Assembly (NCBI RefSeq): GCF_051195235.1
Contig: NZ_JBNFZM010000001.1
Location: 1 to 64,000 of the forward strand
DNA length: 64,000 nt
DNA from: Tateyamaria sp947503385
GTDB taxonomy: Bacteria; Pseudomonadota; Alphaproteobacteria; Rhodobacterales; Rhodobacteraceae
Direction: 5' to 3'
Shown here piece by piece: positions 1 through 8,692 of the stretch (positions within the stretch are counted from its first letter, which is position 1; each line of letters starts with the position of its first letter). The notes below the pieces were generated by a model, which searched no databases, was not told where the DNA came from, and saw nothing but the letters and a program-made list of their open reading frames with translations. A program made the position numbers and the translations under genes.

Positions 1-371
<371 letters not shown>

Positions 372-455
372 CTTGTCAGACGCCCTTTTTCAGTTGTGGA
401 CCTGCTGAGGCCCGGATTCACTCCGCGCGGCATGTATTGCCATTGCAGGGGAAAA

Positions 456-1037
456 TCAAGCGTCGATGGCAGGGACAGAGCGGGCATTGAGCAGGCGCTG
501 TACCGCGACGGCAAAACCCAGCACCGTCTGACGATAATCGTCCGTTGGCGAGGGGCTGGTGGCCACGCCGATTACCCCGGGCAGCCGCAGCGTTTCCGAG
601 GTGCCCACCACCGGCGTGGGGCCGAACATCACCGCACCCGTGCGGGCGTCATGCGCAGTCAGGATACCTGCAATCCGGCTGGGACCGCCAAAGGCAAAGG
701 CCGCGCCGCGCGACGTCAACCGGACGCTGGTCAGGTCCAACGTGATGTCGGCTATCACAGCACCATCCGCGGTCTGCCTCAATTGTTGCGCAAGCGCCTG
801 AGCGATGTCCTGTCCAACCCGCGCGGGCGACAGGGCAACGGTACGCCCCTCAACGGCGGCAAAACCAGAAACGTCTACACGTACGGTATTGGCAGCAATT
901 GGTGCCTGCGCCTCGGGGCTGTCCGCCACTGGTGCATCGCACGCCCCCAACACACACATCAGAACGAGGGCAGCGCACCCAGTTGCAAACGCGCGCAGCC
1001 ACCCGCGATCAACATCGCGATTATCCCGCGCTGGCAT
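456..1037 (-). CDS. Predicted lipoprotein, unknown function
   Basis: 193 residues. A positively charged start is followed by a hydrophobic segment and the lipobox VLGAC at about residues 29-33, so the protein should be lipidated on Cys33 and anchored to a membrane facing the periplasm. The mature part (about 160 residues) has no motif I recognise. It overlaps the 3' end of the upstream lipoprotein gene by 17 bp on the same strand, so the two are probably co-transcribed and may work together. Its stop lies 84 bp before the tuf start. Similar small lipoprotein pairs occur in Roseobacters as conserved hypotheticals; no function is proposed. Confidence 0.75.
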   Translation of the reverse strand: MPARDNRDVDRGWLRAFATGCAALVLMCVLGACDAPVADSPEAQAPIAANTVRVDVSGFAAVEGRTVALSPARVGQDIAQALAQQLRQTADGAVIADITLDLTSVRLTSRGAAFAFGGPSRIAGILTAHDARTGAVMFGPTPVVGTSETLRLPGVIGVATSPSPTDDYRQTVLGFAVAVQRLLNARSVPAIDA

Positions 1038-1617
1038 CAGCTGCCGGATCCTCAGCGTCTGCCGCCACAGCGGCGGGATCCGGCATAAACCAGCCCTCTT
1101 CCTTCATCTGCCGCACAAGGTAGCGTTCGACCGATTTGGCGGCGTTCTGGCTCAGTTGCAGAAGCTGTTCTTCGGCGGACAGGGTGTAACCCGATCCGAT
1201 AATCGTGCCCGTGCCGAACGTCTCAAGCACTGTGATCTGTTTCGGTTCTTCGTTGAGTTTCTTGCCTGCTGCGTCGTCCCAGACGGTAAGGTTCAGGATC
1301 AACGCCGATTTCGGAGACACCACCAGCGGCACGCCCGGCACAGCAAGCACATAGCCTTCGACCGATATACCGAAATGATAGCGGCTTGCCCCGTCATAGC
1401 GATCAAACCGTTCAGCAATTGCGTTGCGCACGGTCTCGATCAAATCTTCGTCCGTGGCGGGCCGACTGAACGGGCCGCGCTGCGCATTGGGGGCTACGAC
1501 AATGTTGTGCGTCAGACTGAAATCACCAAGCGGGACCGGTGGTTGATCCAGATCTGCGTTGCCGGCACAGGCTCCTAGCGTCAGCACCATCATCATGGCG
1601 GCAAGCAATCGCGTCAT
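1021..1617 (-). CDS. Predicted lipoprotein, unknown function
   Basis: 198 residues from the ATG at 1617, chosen because it directly yields a lipoprotein signal: MTRLLAAMMMVLTLGAC with lipobox LGAC and acylated Cys at residue 17. The frame remains open far upstream but that part lies opposite the P450 gene and is not credible. The mature protein contains a stretch resembling outer-membrane or periplasmic assembly lipoproteins (charged helix AEERFDRYDG-like, then beta-rich segments) and a proline/alanine/aspartate-rich C-terminus. It overlaps the next lipoprotein gene by 17 bp and is divergent from the P450 gene. Confidence 0.75.
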   Translation of the reverse strand: MTRLLAAMMMVLTLGACAGNADLDQPPVPLGDFSLTHNIVVAPNAQRGPFSRPATDEDLIETVRNAIAERFDRYDGASRYHFGISVEGYVLAVPGVPLVVSPKSALILNLTVWDDAAGKKLNEEPKQITVLETFGTGTIIGSGYTLSAEEQLLQLSQNAAKSVERYLVRQMKEEGWFMPDPAAVAADAEDPAADASAG

Positions 1618-1728
1618 CGTATACCCTACATCCCGTTTGTCCTTGTCGACGGATAGACTAGCGTAAGGCGCCGTGCAATTGCCACCGCAGGGCAAGCAGG
1701 CCAAAATGCCCATGATCAGGAGGCACCT

Positions 1729-3093
1729 ATGCCCACGGCCCCAATTGCGCCCCGCACACCCGTACGCGTTGCCCTTGGCACCAAACCGCTGGGTATCTGG
1801 CAAAGCCTGCGCGCGGTGCGTCAGAATGTGCTGGCCATTGTGCCAGAAGCCGCCACACGCCTGCCGATCCTGTCCGGCCAAACCGGCAAGCGCTGGCATA
1901 TGGTGATGGACCCCGATCTGATCGGCCTCATGCTGCGGGACCGGTTGGACATTTATCCCAAGTCTGTGGTGACCAAAACCTTGTTGCGGCCCGCCATCGG
2001 CGAGTCGCTGTTCGTGGCCGAAGGGGCCGACTGGCGCTGGCAGCGGCGCACCGCAGCGCCCGCGTTCAGTCACCGCAACGTCACGGCGCTTGGGCCTGTC
2101 ATGTCGGAGGCTGCGGGACGGTGTGCAGATCGGATCGGCGCCGCGCAAGGGCCAGTCAATATGCTGGACGAGATGGTCACAACGACCTTTGATGTGATCG
2201 GAGAGGTGACATTTTCAGGCAAGGAGCTGATTGACCGCGCAGCCATCCATGACGCCATTGAGGATTATCTCACCGAGGCGGCCCGCATCTCCTTTTTCGA
2301 CATCATGGGTGCACCCGCTTGGGTGCCCCGTCCGGGGCGGGCTTTTGCGCGGCAAACCATAGTAAAGACCCGCGCGCTGGCAGACCGCGCCATTGAGGCG
2401 CGGCGGCGTGAGGGGCCTCGCACCACGCCCGACCTTCTGGACCTGCTCATGGCCGGAGAGGACCCCGACACCGGTCAATTTATGACCACGTCCGAACTGC
2501 GCGACAACCTTTTGACCTTTATCGTGGCAGGCCATGAAACCACGGCGCTGTCTCTGGCATGGGCCATGTATCTTGTGGCGTTCGACACCAATGTGCAGGA
2601 CCGCGCCCGCGCCGAAGCGCAAGGCGTTCTGCAAGGCCGAACCGCCGCAGCGAGCGACCTGCCCAAACTGCCCTATATCCGCGCGATCCTTGATGAGGCG
2701 CTGCGCCTTTACCCGCCTGCCGGGCTGGTGTCGCGCACGGCCATGGCACAGGATGTTTTGGGCGACGTGGACATTCGCAAAGGCGATACTGTGATGATCC
2801 CGATCTATGCGCTGCACCGTTCGCATCTGTTGTGGGACAATCCCGATGCGTTCGATCCAGACCGGTTTTTGGATCGCAGGGCGATCCGCCGCTTTGCCTA
2901 CCTGCCTTTTGGCGACGGGCCGCGCATCTGCATCGGTGCCAGCTTTGCCCTGCAAGAAGCAGTGCTGATCCTCGCCACCCTGCTCAGCCGATTGCGGTTC
3001 CACACGGTGCCCGGACATGCGCCCGACCCAGTGATGATCTTGACCCTGCGGCCCGAAGGCGGGGTGTGGCTGACCGCCGAAGCCGCGCAGTGA
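1729..3093 (+). CDS. Cytochrome P450 monooxygenase
   Basis: 454 residues with the complete P450 signature set: I-helix oxygen-binding motif AGHETT (residues 267-272), K-helix ExxR in EALRLYP (Glu323, Arg326), a PERF-type region DPDRF, and the heme-ligand loop FGDGPRICIG with Cys401. It is soluble-looking, without a membrane anchor. The motif style is that of bacterial fatty-acid or terpenoid hydroxylases near the CYP102/CYP4 clan, but substrate cannot be told. A strong ribosome binding site (CAGGAGG) sits 6 bases before the ATG. No ferredoxin or ferredoxin reductase gene adjoins it, so electron donors must be encoded elsewhere. A stem-loop follows the stop. Confidence 0.93.
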   Translation: MPTAPIAPRTPVRVALGTKPLGIWQSLRAVRQNVLAIVPEAATRLPILSGQTGKRWHMVMDPDLIGLMLRDRLDIYPKSVVTKTLLRPAIGESLFVAEGADWRWQRRTAAPAFSHRNVTALGPVMSEAAGRCADRIGAAQGPVNMLDEMVTTTFDVIGEVTFSGKELIDRAAIHDAIEDYLTEAARISFFDIMGAPAWVPRPGRAFARQTIVKTRALADRAIEARRREGPRTTPDLLDLLMAGEDPDTGQFMTTSELRDNLLTFIVAGHETTALSLAWAMYLVAFDTNVQDRARAEAQGVLQGRTAAASDLPKLPYIRAILDEALRLYPPAGLVSRTAMAQDVLGDVDIRKGDTVMIPIYALHRSHLLWDNPDAFDPDRFLDRRAIRRFAYLPFGDGPRICIGASFALQEAVLILATLLSRLRFHTVPGHAPDPVMILTLRPEGGVWLTAEAAQ

Positions 3094-3109
3094 AATGGGC
3101 GTAAATGCA

Positions 3110-3138
3110 AACGGCCCCGCCGATCAGGCGAGGCCGTT
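3110..3138. terminator. Shared stem-loop between convergent P450 and atpF
   Basis: AACGGCC-c-CGCC pairs with GGCG-a-GGCCGTT around a 5-base loop: 11 pairs and one mismatch. It lies between two convergent stops (3093 and 3162) and probably terminates both transcripts, although neither side has a long T run. Confidence 0.6.
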
Positions 3139-3161
3139 GCAGATAAGGTTTTCAAACGCGC

Positions 3162-3737
3162 TCAGTGCAGCTTGGCGTCAACCTGCGCGATGGCGTCATC
3201 GATCAGTTGATTGCCGCTGTCTGCGGTCATCTGCTTGGCGATTACGTCTTTGGCAGCCTGGACAGCCACAACAGCCGCCGTGTCCCGCACCTCTTTGACC
3301 GCACCGGCCTCGGCAGAGGCGATCTGGTCTTCGGCAGCAGCCAACCGGCGCGCGATTGACACCTTCAACTCTTCGCGGGCCTGATCTGCTGCTGCTTCGG
3401 CGTCAACCTTGGCCTGCGCGACGATCTTGTCGGCCTGTGCCTGAACGTCCTGCTGCTTGCGTTCGTATGAGGCGAGCAATGTCTGCGCCTCTTCGCGCAG
3501 CGACCGCGCTTCGTCAATGTCAGCCTGAATGCCCGCTGCGCGGTCATCCAGCATCTTGGTGATCATGCCGGGCACTTTGAAGTAGAACAGCACACCAATG
3601 AACAGGATAAAGGCGACAAGGACGATAAAGTCCGTGTTGCTGAGCTTCCAGAATTCCGCAGAAAACGGGTTCTTGGACGCGGCGAATGCCGGGCTGGACA
3701 TCAGCACTGTGGCGGATGCGAGGGTGAGATACCGCAT
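3162..3737 (-). CDS. atpF: F0F1 ATP synthase subunit b
   Basis: 191 residues: a short signal-like N-terminus (cleavage plausible after AFA, residue 19), one membrane helix at about residues 37-55, then a long alanine/glutamate-rich coiled coil typical of the peripheral stalk, ending at VDAKLH. It forms the stator with the b' protein encoded immediately upstream (4-base gap). Last gene of the minus-strand F0 operon; the F1 genes are not adjacent, as is usual in Rhodobacteraceae. The Lys/Arg-rich KVPGMITKMLDDRAAGI segment after the membrane helix is the conserved b-subunit hinge. Confidence 0.95.
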   Translation of the reverse strand: MRYLTLASATVLMSSPAFAASKNPFSAEFWKLSNTDFIVLVAFILFIGVLFYFKVPGMITKMLDDRAAGIQADIDEARSLREEAQTLLASYERKQQDVQAQADKIVAQAKVDAEAAADQAREELKVSIARRLAAAEDQIASAEAGAVKEVRDTAAVVAVQAAKDVIAKQMTADSGNQLIDDAIAQVDAKLH

Positions 3738-3741
3738 GATC

Positions 3742-4269
3742 TTAACCTTTCATCCGTGCGTTGACGGCAGCGGTGATGCTGCGCGCGTCCGCTTTGCCAC
3801 CCATCAGGGCAACAATATCCTTGGCAGCGTCAGCAGCCACTTCCTTGATTGCCTCCTGCGCGCCTGCGCGAATGTCGCCAATTGCTTTTTCGCTTTCGGC
3901 CGCCTTGGCGGAAATCTCTGCATCGGCTTTGGCGATGGCGGCATCCAGATCGCCCTGAATGGCGGCCCGCGTCTCGCCCGCGATCCTCTGGGCTTCGGCC
4001 CGCGCATCCGCCAGCGCCTTGTCATAGGCGGCTTCGGCCTCGGACGCCCGCGCCTTGAGATCTTCAGCGGCGGCGAGGTCGTTTGTGATGGTTCCCTGCC
4101 GTTCGGCTAGGATGCCCGCGATGCGGGGCAGCGCCACGCGCGACAGCACGAAATAGATCACGACCAAAGCGATGAGCAGCCAGAAAATCTGGTTGCCGAA
4201 GGTCGTGACGTCCAGCTGTGGCATACCGGGGCCTGCGGCCTCGGCTGCGGATGTTGTTTCGGTTGCCAT
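3742..4269 (-). CDS. atpX: F0F1 ATP synthase subunit b' (second stator subunit)
   Basis: 175 residues. It has no signal peptide; a membrane helix spans about residues 29-47 (FWLLIALVVIYFVLSRVAL), followed by PRIAGILAERQGTI, a conserved start of the b/b' dimerisation helix, and a long alanine-rich coiled coil. The b' subunit pairs with b in photosynthetic and related alphaproteobacteria, cyanobacteria and plastids. It lies between atpE and atpF, with a small hairpin (GACCCT/AGGGTC, 4290-4307) in the 114-base spacer to atpE. Confidence 0.95.
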   Translation of the reverse strand: MATETTSAAEAAGPGMPQLDVTTFGNQIFWLLIALVVIYFVLSRVALPRIAGILAERQGTITNDLAAAEDLKARASEAEAAYDKALADARAEAQRIAGETRAAIQGDLDAAIAKADAEISAKAAESEKAIGDIRAGAQEAIKEVAADAAKDIVALMGGKADARSITAAVNARMKG

Positions 4270-4383
4270 GTCGGTCGTTCCCCTGAGTGGACCCTAGAGC
4301 CAGGGTCGAAATGCGAGCCGTTACACCGGGCAGCGTGACCGTATCACGCCGCCCGACCGTAAGGAATGCGTCTCAGAAGTGAC

Positions 4384-4608
4384 TTAGACGGCGAACATCA
4401 GCAGCAGAGCGACGAGGAACGAGAAGATCCCCAGCGCTTCTGCAAAGGCGATGCCGATGAACAGTGTCGCGGTCTGGCCGGCTGCGGCTGATGGGTTGCG
4501 CAATGCGCCGGCAAGAAAGTTGCCAGCCACGTGGCCCACACCGATTGCGGCTGCGCCGGAACCGATTGCTGCGAGGCCTGCGCCGATATGTGCGAGTTCA
4601 CCTTCCAT
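4384..4608 (-). CDS. atpE: F0F1 ATP synthase subunit c
   Basis: 74 residues, the standard size. Two membrane helices flank the polar loop RNPSAAAGQ. The proton-carrying carboxylate is Glu57 in FAEALGIF. The glycine-rich first helix (GAGLAAIGSGAAAIGVG) is the ring-packing motif. The ATG at 4608 has a ribosome site (GGAGAATTCTC-type, AGGAGAA) just upstream. The gene encodes the rotor ring, needed in many copies, and is bounded by stem-loops on both sides, which fits differential mRNA stability. Confidence 0.97.
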   Translation of the reverse strand: MEGELAHIGAGLAAIGSGAAAIGVGHVAGNFLAGALRNPSAAAGQTATLFIGIAFAEALGIFSFLVALLLMFAV

Positions 4609-4641
4609 GAGAATTCTCCTTACGATTGGAAGTTTACGTAG

Positions 4642-4659
4642 GCCGGGCTTCAGCCCGGC
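4642..4659 (-). promoter_or_regulatory. Stem-loop between atpB and atpE
   Basis: A perfect 8-bp inverted repeat GCCGGGCT/AGCCCGGC with a 2-base centre in the 56-base atpB-atpE spacer. On the transcribed minus strand it is not followed by a T run, so processing or stabilisation of the atpE message is more likely than termination. Confidence 0.5.
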
Positions 4660-4664
4660 TTTTG

Positions 4665-5414
4665 TTAGTGATGCGGGTGCAATGCGTCCTTGAGGTACAC
4701 GCATGTGAGGATCGTGAAGACGTAGGCCTGGATGGCCGACACCAGCACTTCAAGCCCGTAGATCGCCATCACACCGATGATCGCCAAGGGCGCAATGGCT
4801 GCCACTTGCGCAAATCCTGCGAACACTTTGAGAACCGCGTGGCCCGCCATCATGTTGCCCGCCAGACGAATGGAGTGGCTGACCGGACGCACGAAATACG
4901 AAATGATCTCGATAATGGCCAGAATCGGACGCAACGCCAGTGGCGCACTCGACACCCAGAACAAGCTCAGGAAAGACGCACCATTCTTGACGAAACCCAA
5001 TACCGTGACGGCGATAAACACGCCAAAGCCCAGTATCGCGGTCACAGCAATATGCGAGGTTGTGGTGAACGACATCGGGATGAGGCCGAGGAAGTTGGCG
5101 CAAAGGATGAACATGAACAGCGTCATGATGTAGGGAAAATATTTAATCCCGTCTTTGCCCGTCACATCCTCGACCATCTTGTAAACAAAGCCATACAGCA
5201 GTTCAGCGATGGATTGACCCCGGCCCGGCACAACAGCGCGCTTGGAGGTAGTCAGAACCATCAATGCGATGACCGCCAGCACGGCCATGACCAGCCAGAA
5301 GGTCACATTGGTCAGCGTGAACGTCCCGATCTCACCGCCAAACAGCGATTTGACCTCGAACTGGTCCATGGGCTTAAAGCTTAGGCCACCGCCTGCTTTT
5401 GCATCATCTGCCAT
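4665..5414 (-). CDS. atpB: F0F1 ATP synthase subunit a
   Basis: 249 residues with about five to six membrane helices. The essential proton-channel arginine is Arg183 in SIRLAGNMMAGH; the second half-channel region LEVLVSAIQAYVFTIL is also present near the C-terminus. The protein forms the stationary proton channel facing the c ring. It follows atpI by 13 bases and precedes atpE in the operon. Confidence 0.97.
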   Translation of the reverse strand: MADDAKAGGGLSFKPMDQFEVKSLFGGEIGTFTLTNVTFWLVMAVLAVIALMVLTTSKRAVVPGRGQSIAELLYGFVYKMVEDVTGKDGIKYFPYIMTLFMFILCANFLGLIPMSFTTTSHIAVTAILGFGVFIAVTVLGFVKNGASFLSLFWVSSAPLALRPILAIIEIISYFVRPVSHSIRLAGNMMAGHAVLKVFAGFAQVAAIAPLAIIGVMAIYGLEVLVSAIQAYVFTILTCVYLKDALHPHH

Positions 5415-5427
5415 CCGGCTCTCTCCG

Positions 5428-5769
5428 TCACGGCGACCCGTTCGGGTCGCGATCCTCTGCGGCGTCTGCCGCTTCCCGTTCTCTCTGAACCTCTTGCGCG
5501 CTGCGCATCATCGTTTTGATGCCGGCCGCGAAGCCCAGAAAGATAAATATGATCATCAGAAACGGAGAGGTGCCAAACAGCGCATCCAACCCGTACCCGA
5601 CCCCAAACCCAATCCCCAGACCGGCCACCAGCTCAATCACCATACGCCAGGCCAGTTGCGCCTGAGAGTGAGGATCCGGTGTGCGGGGTTTCGGGGCGTG
5701 GACCTCTTTTGCAGCGTCAATGCGGGCCTGAAGGGCCTGCAATCTGTCGCTGTCTTCCGGGTCGGTCAC
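5428..5769 (-). CDS. atpI: ATP synthase assembly protein AtpI
   Basis: 113 residues when started at the GTG at 5769, which is preceded by the ribosome site AGAGG; the longer open frame upstream has no matching site or conserved content. A soluble N-terminus with an ALQARIDAA helix is followed by two membrane helices (about 52-70 and 78-95) containing the glycine-rich GLGIGFGVGYGLD, typical of AtpI, which helps assemble the c ring. First gene of the F0 operon. Confidence 0.9.
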   Translation of the reverse strand: MTDPEDSDRLQALQARIDAAKEVHAPKPRTPDPHSQAQLAWRMVIELVAGLGIGFGVGYGLDALFGTSPFLMIIFIFLGFAAGIKTMMRSAQEVQREREAADAAEDRDPNGSP

Positions 5770-6196
5770 GCACCTCTGTCCCACGTTTTGGCTTGCGGTT
5801 GGGATATGCCGTGCGTCCGGATGAGTCAACGCGCGGGCAACACTCGTGTACCGCGCGATAAGCCACTCATTTTGCAACGTTTTTTCGAACAGGACGCAAG
5901 CAGGACAACCGGTCGCACCCGGCCCATTCGGTCGCAACGGCCAAAAGGCCATATTCAACCATTTGGTTGACGATTGTCGCGCAAGGCGCGCAAGCCGGAG
6001 GCATTGGGCGCTGTTGGTGCTTCGCGACAAGTGGCAGCCAGCTGCGCCAATGCGCCATCACCGTCCCGGCACAGGCCGACACAAGCGGACCCGCAAACAT
6101 GCCAGTGTCCCGATCCTCACGTAGCGCGATTGCAATTCCTGTTCCGCCCGTCTTGCCCGGCTGAACAGGCGGCACAATAGCATATCGATTTGACGC
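5770..6196. other. 427-base gap upstream of atpI; probable promoter region
   Basis: No convincing gene on either strand. It contains a 6-bp hairpin TCAACC/GGTTGA (5955-5970) next to GGCC-AAAA-GGCC (5939-5950). A 102-codon minus-strand frame (5867-6175) has no recognisable content or ribosome site. The F0 operon promoter is expected here. Confidence 0.4.
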
Positions 6197-7078
6197 TCAC
6201 CCACTGCGCAACGCCGTCGTGTGGTCCAGCAACCATGCCCGCACGGACCGCACAGCCTTGCGTCGTCCGGCCTGCCCGCTGGTCAGCAAATGAAACGACC
6301 CCTGCCGAAAGCCCACATCCGACACCCGCACCAGCCGACCCGCAGTCTCGTCCAGATGCGTGACGTCCGATGCACCAAGGTAGACGCCGGCCCCGTGCAC
6401 CGCCATCTCCAACGCCAAGGCCGCCCGCATCCGCCAAGGCGGGTCCGGCACGTCCACGTCAAAGCCCGCATGGGCCGTCCAATCTATCCAGATGTTTGGG
6501 CCCCGATCCCGCAACAGTGGCACTTCTGTCAAGTGCTCCGGGCGCAAAACATCATCCCTGAGGTAACCCGGCGCCGCAAACGGATAGATCGGCGCGTCGC
6601 TCAGCAAATCCGAAGGCTCGTTCAGCCGTCCCGTCTTTGCATAGCGGATCGCAAGATCCGCCTCGTACCGATCCAGATCGGCCAGGTCGTTCGACCCGAC
6701 AAGGCGCAACTCTACATCCGGAAGATCGCGCTGAAACTTTGCCATCAACGGCACCACGATCTTGGCGGCAAACACTGGCTCACTGTTGACAACCACACGG
6801 CCTGCTGGCGCATCGGCCAAGCCCTCTGTCGCCTCGCCAATCACGTCAAAAGCCGGAGTGATGCGCGCCAGATAATGCGCGCCTTCCGCGGTCAGCGCCA
6901 CGCCGCGTGACGCATCGCGGAACAGATGCACGCCCAACCGCGCCTCAAGGCCGCGCACGTGACGACTGATCGCAGAATGGCTCACCCCCAGTTCTTCTGC
7001 GGCCCGACTAAAGCTCTCATAGCGGGCAGCCGCCTCAAAGGCGCGCAACGCGTTGAGTGGGGGCAACGTGCGGGACAT
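6197..7078 (-). CDS. LysR-family regulator, GcvA-like
   Basis: 293 residues from the ATG at 7078. The N-terminal winged helix begins LPPLNALRAFEAAARYESFSRAA and contains the recognition helix SHSAISRHVRGLE; residues of about 90-290 form the LysR effector domain. This start phrase is typical of the GcvA/AmpR-like branch. The gene is divergent from a small DUF1127 gene, and a 25-base dyad with 10-bp arms lies immediately before its start, suggesting autoregulation. Effector and target are unknown. Confidence 0.9.
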   Translation of the reverse strand: MSRTLPPLNALRAFEAAARYESFSRAAEELGVSHSAISRHVRGLEARLGVHLFRDASRGVALTAEGAHYLARITPAFDVIGEATEGLADAPAGRVVVNSEPVFAAKIVVPLMAKFQRDLPDVELRLVGSNDLADLDRYEADLAIRYAKTGRLNEPSDLLSDAPIYPFAAPGYLRDDVLRPEHLTEVPLLRDRGPNIWIDWTAHAGFDVDVPDPPWRMRAALALEMAVHGAGVYLGASDVTHLDETAGRLVRVSDVGFRQGSFHLLTSGQAGRRKAVRSVRAWLLDHTTALRSG

Positions 7079-7082
7079 GGTG

Positions 7083-7107
7083 CACTTGTGCATAAATTGC
7101 ACAAGTG
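7083..7107. promoter_or_regulatory. Likely LysR operator dyad
   Basis: CACTTGTGCA (7083-7092) and TGCACAAGTG (7098-7107) are perfect 10-bp arms around TAAAT. This fits the LysR T-N11-A rule. A related CTTGTGCC (7227-7234)/GGCACAAG (7251-7258) pair lies inside the divergent DUF1127 gene. Confidence 0.65.
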
Positions 7108-7183
7108 ATGTCAAACAACTCTGTTTGTGACAAGCGCAGTTTTGCATCAAAATCGGGCAGCACCTCAACAAACGAGGCCCACC

Positions 7184-7393
7184 ATGCTTCTCACCCGTCA
7201 CAACGCGCTCCTGCGCGCCCTCTCCACTTGTGCCAAAATCTGGCAGCAGCGGCACAAGCCCAAATCAATCAAAGGGTCCGCATTGCCGCCGATGACGCCG
7301 CATATCGCGCGCGACATAGGCCTGACGCCGCATGAACAGGAACTGATGTCCCACCATTGGCCGTCCCGCGACAGCCGTCACCCGTTCCTCTGA
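7184..7393 (+). CDS. Small DUF1127-like protein
   Basis: 69 residues. The C-terminal half carries the family hallmark RDIGLTPHEQ, as in short DUF1127 (YjiS-like) proteins that end with a conserved LxDIGL motif. The N-terminus is basic with an amphipathic helix. Members in alphaproteobacteria bind RNA or take part in phosphate and carbon stress responses; no role is shown here. GAGG lies 5-6 bases before the ATG. It is divergent from the LysR gene and ends 26 bases before the ArsR gene. Confidence 0.6.
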   Translation: MLLTRHNALLRALSTCAKIWQQRHKPKSIKGSALPPMTPHIARDIGLTPHEQELMSHHWPSRDSRHPFL

Positions 7394-7419
7394 CGCGGCG
7401 GCCCTGCTATGACGCTGGC

Positions 7420-7749
7420 ATGGCCGATCCACTCGACACAACATTCCAAGCGCTTGCTGATCCAACCCGTCGGGCGATCCTGACCATGTTGCTTGAGGAT
7501 GACATGGCCGTAACGGATGTCGCCGAACCGTTCGACATGTCATTGGCCGCAATCTCAAAGCACCTGACGATCCTGACCCGCGCCGGGCTGATCCAGCAAG
7601 AAAAGCGTGGTCGCGTAAAGTGGTGCAAACTGGACCCCGATGCGCTCAAGGCCGCGTCCGTGTGGATGCAGGGCTTCGGTCAGTTTGAGCCGGTCAACCT
7701 CGACGCTTTCGAACGTTTCCTTGCCGCTGAATTGCCGCCCGACCCGTAG
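7420..7749 (+). CDS. ArsR-family winged-helix regulator
   Basis: 109 residues starting at MADPLDTTF. The ArsR core is clear: FQALADPTRRAILTML, then the recognition helix MSLAAISKHLTILTRAGLI and the wing QEKRGRVKWCKL. No CxC metal-binding pair is present in the usual alpha-3 position, so it is more like the non-metal ArsR members that precede SRPBCC proteins, but no such partner gene follows. The next gene is convergent. Confidence 0.85.
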   Translation: MADPLDTTFQALADPTRRAILTMLLEDDMAVTDVAEPFDMSLAAISKHLTILTRAGLIQQEKRGRVKWCKLDPDALKAASVWMQGFGQFEPVNLDAFERFLAAELPPDP

Positions 7750-7813
7750 ACCCCGGGTCGGTGGGTGGGCGCCTTTTGACCCGCATAGGGGCAAAACAGA
7801 GCACCCGCCGACC

Positions 7814-8692
7814 TCACTCTTCGCGCAACAGCAGCGCAAGGGCCAGTACGGTCAGCCCAACCCCGATCCAGATCAACGCCCCGGGCACCCCGTTGCCCAT
7901 CGCCACTTCCCACAGGATCACCCAACTGGGTGTAAGGTAGGTGTAGGCCATCACCTTGGCCGATGGCAGCCGCAGCGTCGCAAACTGCAACAGCACAAAG
8001 GTCGAGGCCGATGCAAATATGGCGATGTAGATCAGTGTCACCCAGACGATGCCCGGCAGGGCCACCCACGGCGTGGCCAGCAGATCGTGCCAGCCGAACA
8101 CGGTCAGAAACACCGCCCCAGCCAGCAACACCCCCAAGGTGAACACCAACGGGCTTTCGCCCCGGTTCAGCTTGCGCACCATCGGCGTGTAAATGGCGTG
8201 GCTCACACAGCCAAAGAAATAGATCACCTCGCCCCGCCCCACCTCAAATGCCATCAGGGCTGACCAGTCCGCCCGAAAGATCACCCAAAGGGCCCCTGCC
8301 GCCCCGATGGACAGCGCCAGCGCCATGCGCGGCGTCGTCACCTGCCGCAGCAGCACCCAGCCAAACGCCCCCGCCATCACAGGCGTCAAGGTGAACACAG
8401 CCGCTGCGCTCACAGGCGGCGCGGTTTTGAGCCCCTCGAACATCAGATAAAAATAGATGCCGAACAGCACGCCCAGCACCGCATAGCGCCACGGCGCGCG
8501 CAGGGCGGCACGCGGCGCACCGCCTGTTGCAACCACCACCGCGCCGATGATGCACGCCGCCAACCAGAACCGTGCCGCGTTTAAGGCGGCCGGTGCAATC
8601 TCATTCGCGGCCTGTGCGCCCAGCGAAAACGACCCCGCAACCAACGCCGAGAACAGCAGCATCGCGGCATGGCCTTGCAGCGACGGCGTCAC
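7814..8692 (-). CDS. EamA/DMT-family transporter
   Basis: 292 residues with ten predicted membrane helices in two EamA repeats, typical of the drug/metabolite transporter family; substrate unknown. The GTG at 8692 overlaps the TGA of the upstream LysR gene (GTGA), giving translational coupling; an internal ATG at 8662 is the alternative. Characteristic pieces include FWLAACIIGAVV, TLTPVMAGAFGWVLL and the C-terminal YTYLTPSWVILWEV. Probably controlled by, and co-transcribed with, that LysR gene. Confidence 0.88.
   Translation of the reverse strand: MTPSLQGHAAMLLFSALVAGSFSLGAQAANEIAPAALNAARFWLAACIIGAVVVATGGAPRAALRAPWRYAVLGVLFGIYFYLMFEGLKTAPPVSAAAVFTLTPVMAGAFGWVLLRQVTTPRMALALSIGAAGALWVIFRADWSALMAFEVGRGEVIYFFGCVSHAIYTPMVRKLNRGESPLVFTLGVLLAGAVFLTVFGWHDLLATPWVALPGIVWVTLIYIAIFASASTFVLLQFATLRLPSAKVMAYTYLTPSWVILWEVAMGNGVPGALIWIGVGLTVLALALLLREE

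Noticed and set aside
5867..6175. 102-codon minus-strand frame upstream of atpI.
   Set aside because: No ribosome site, no recognised motif, biased toward chance GC-rich composition.
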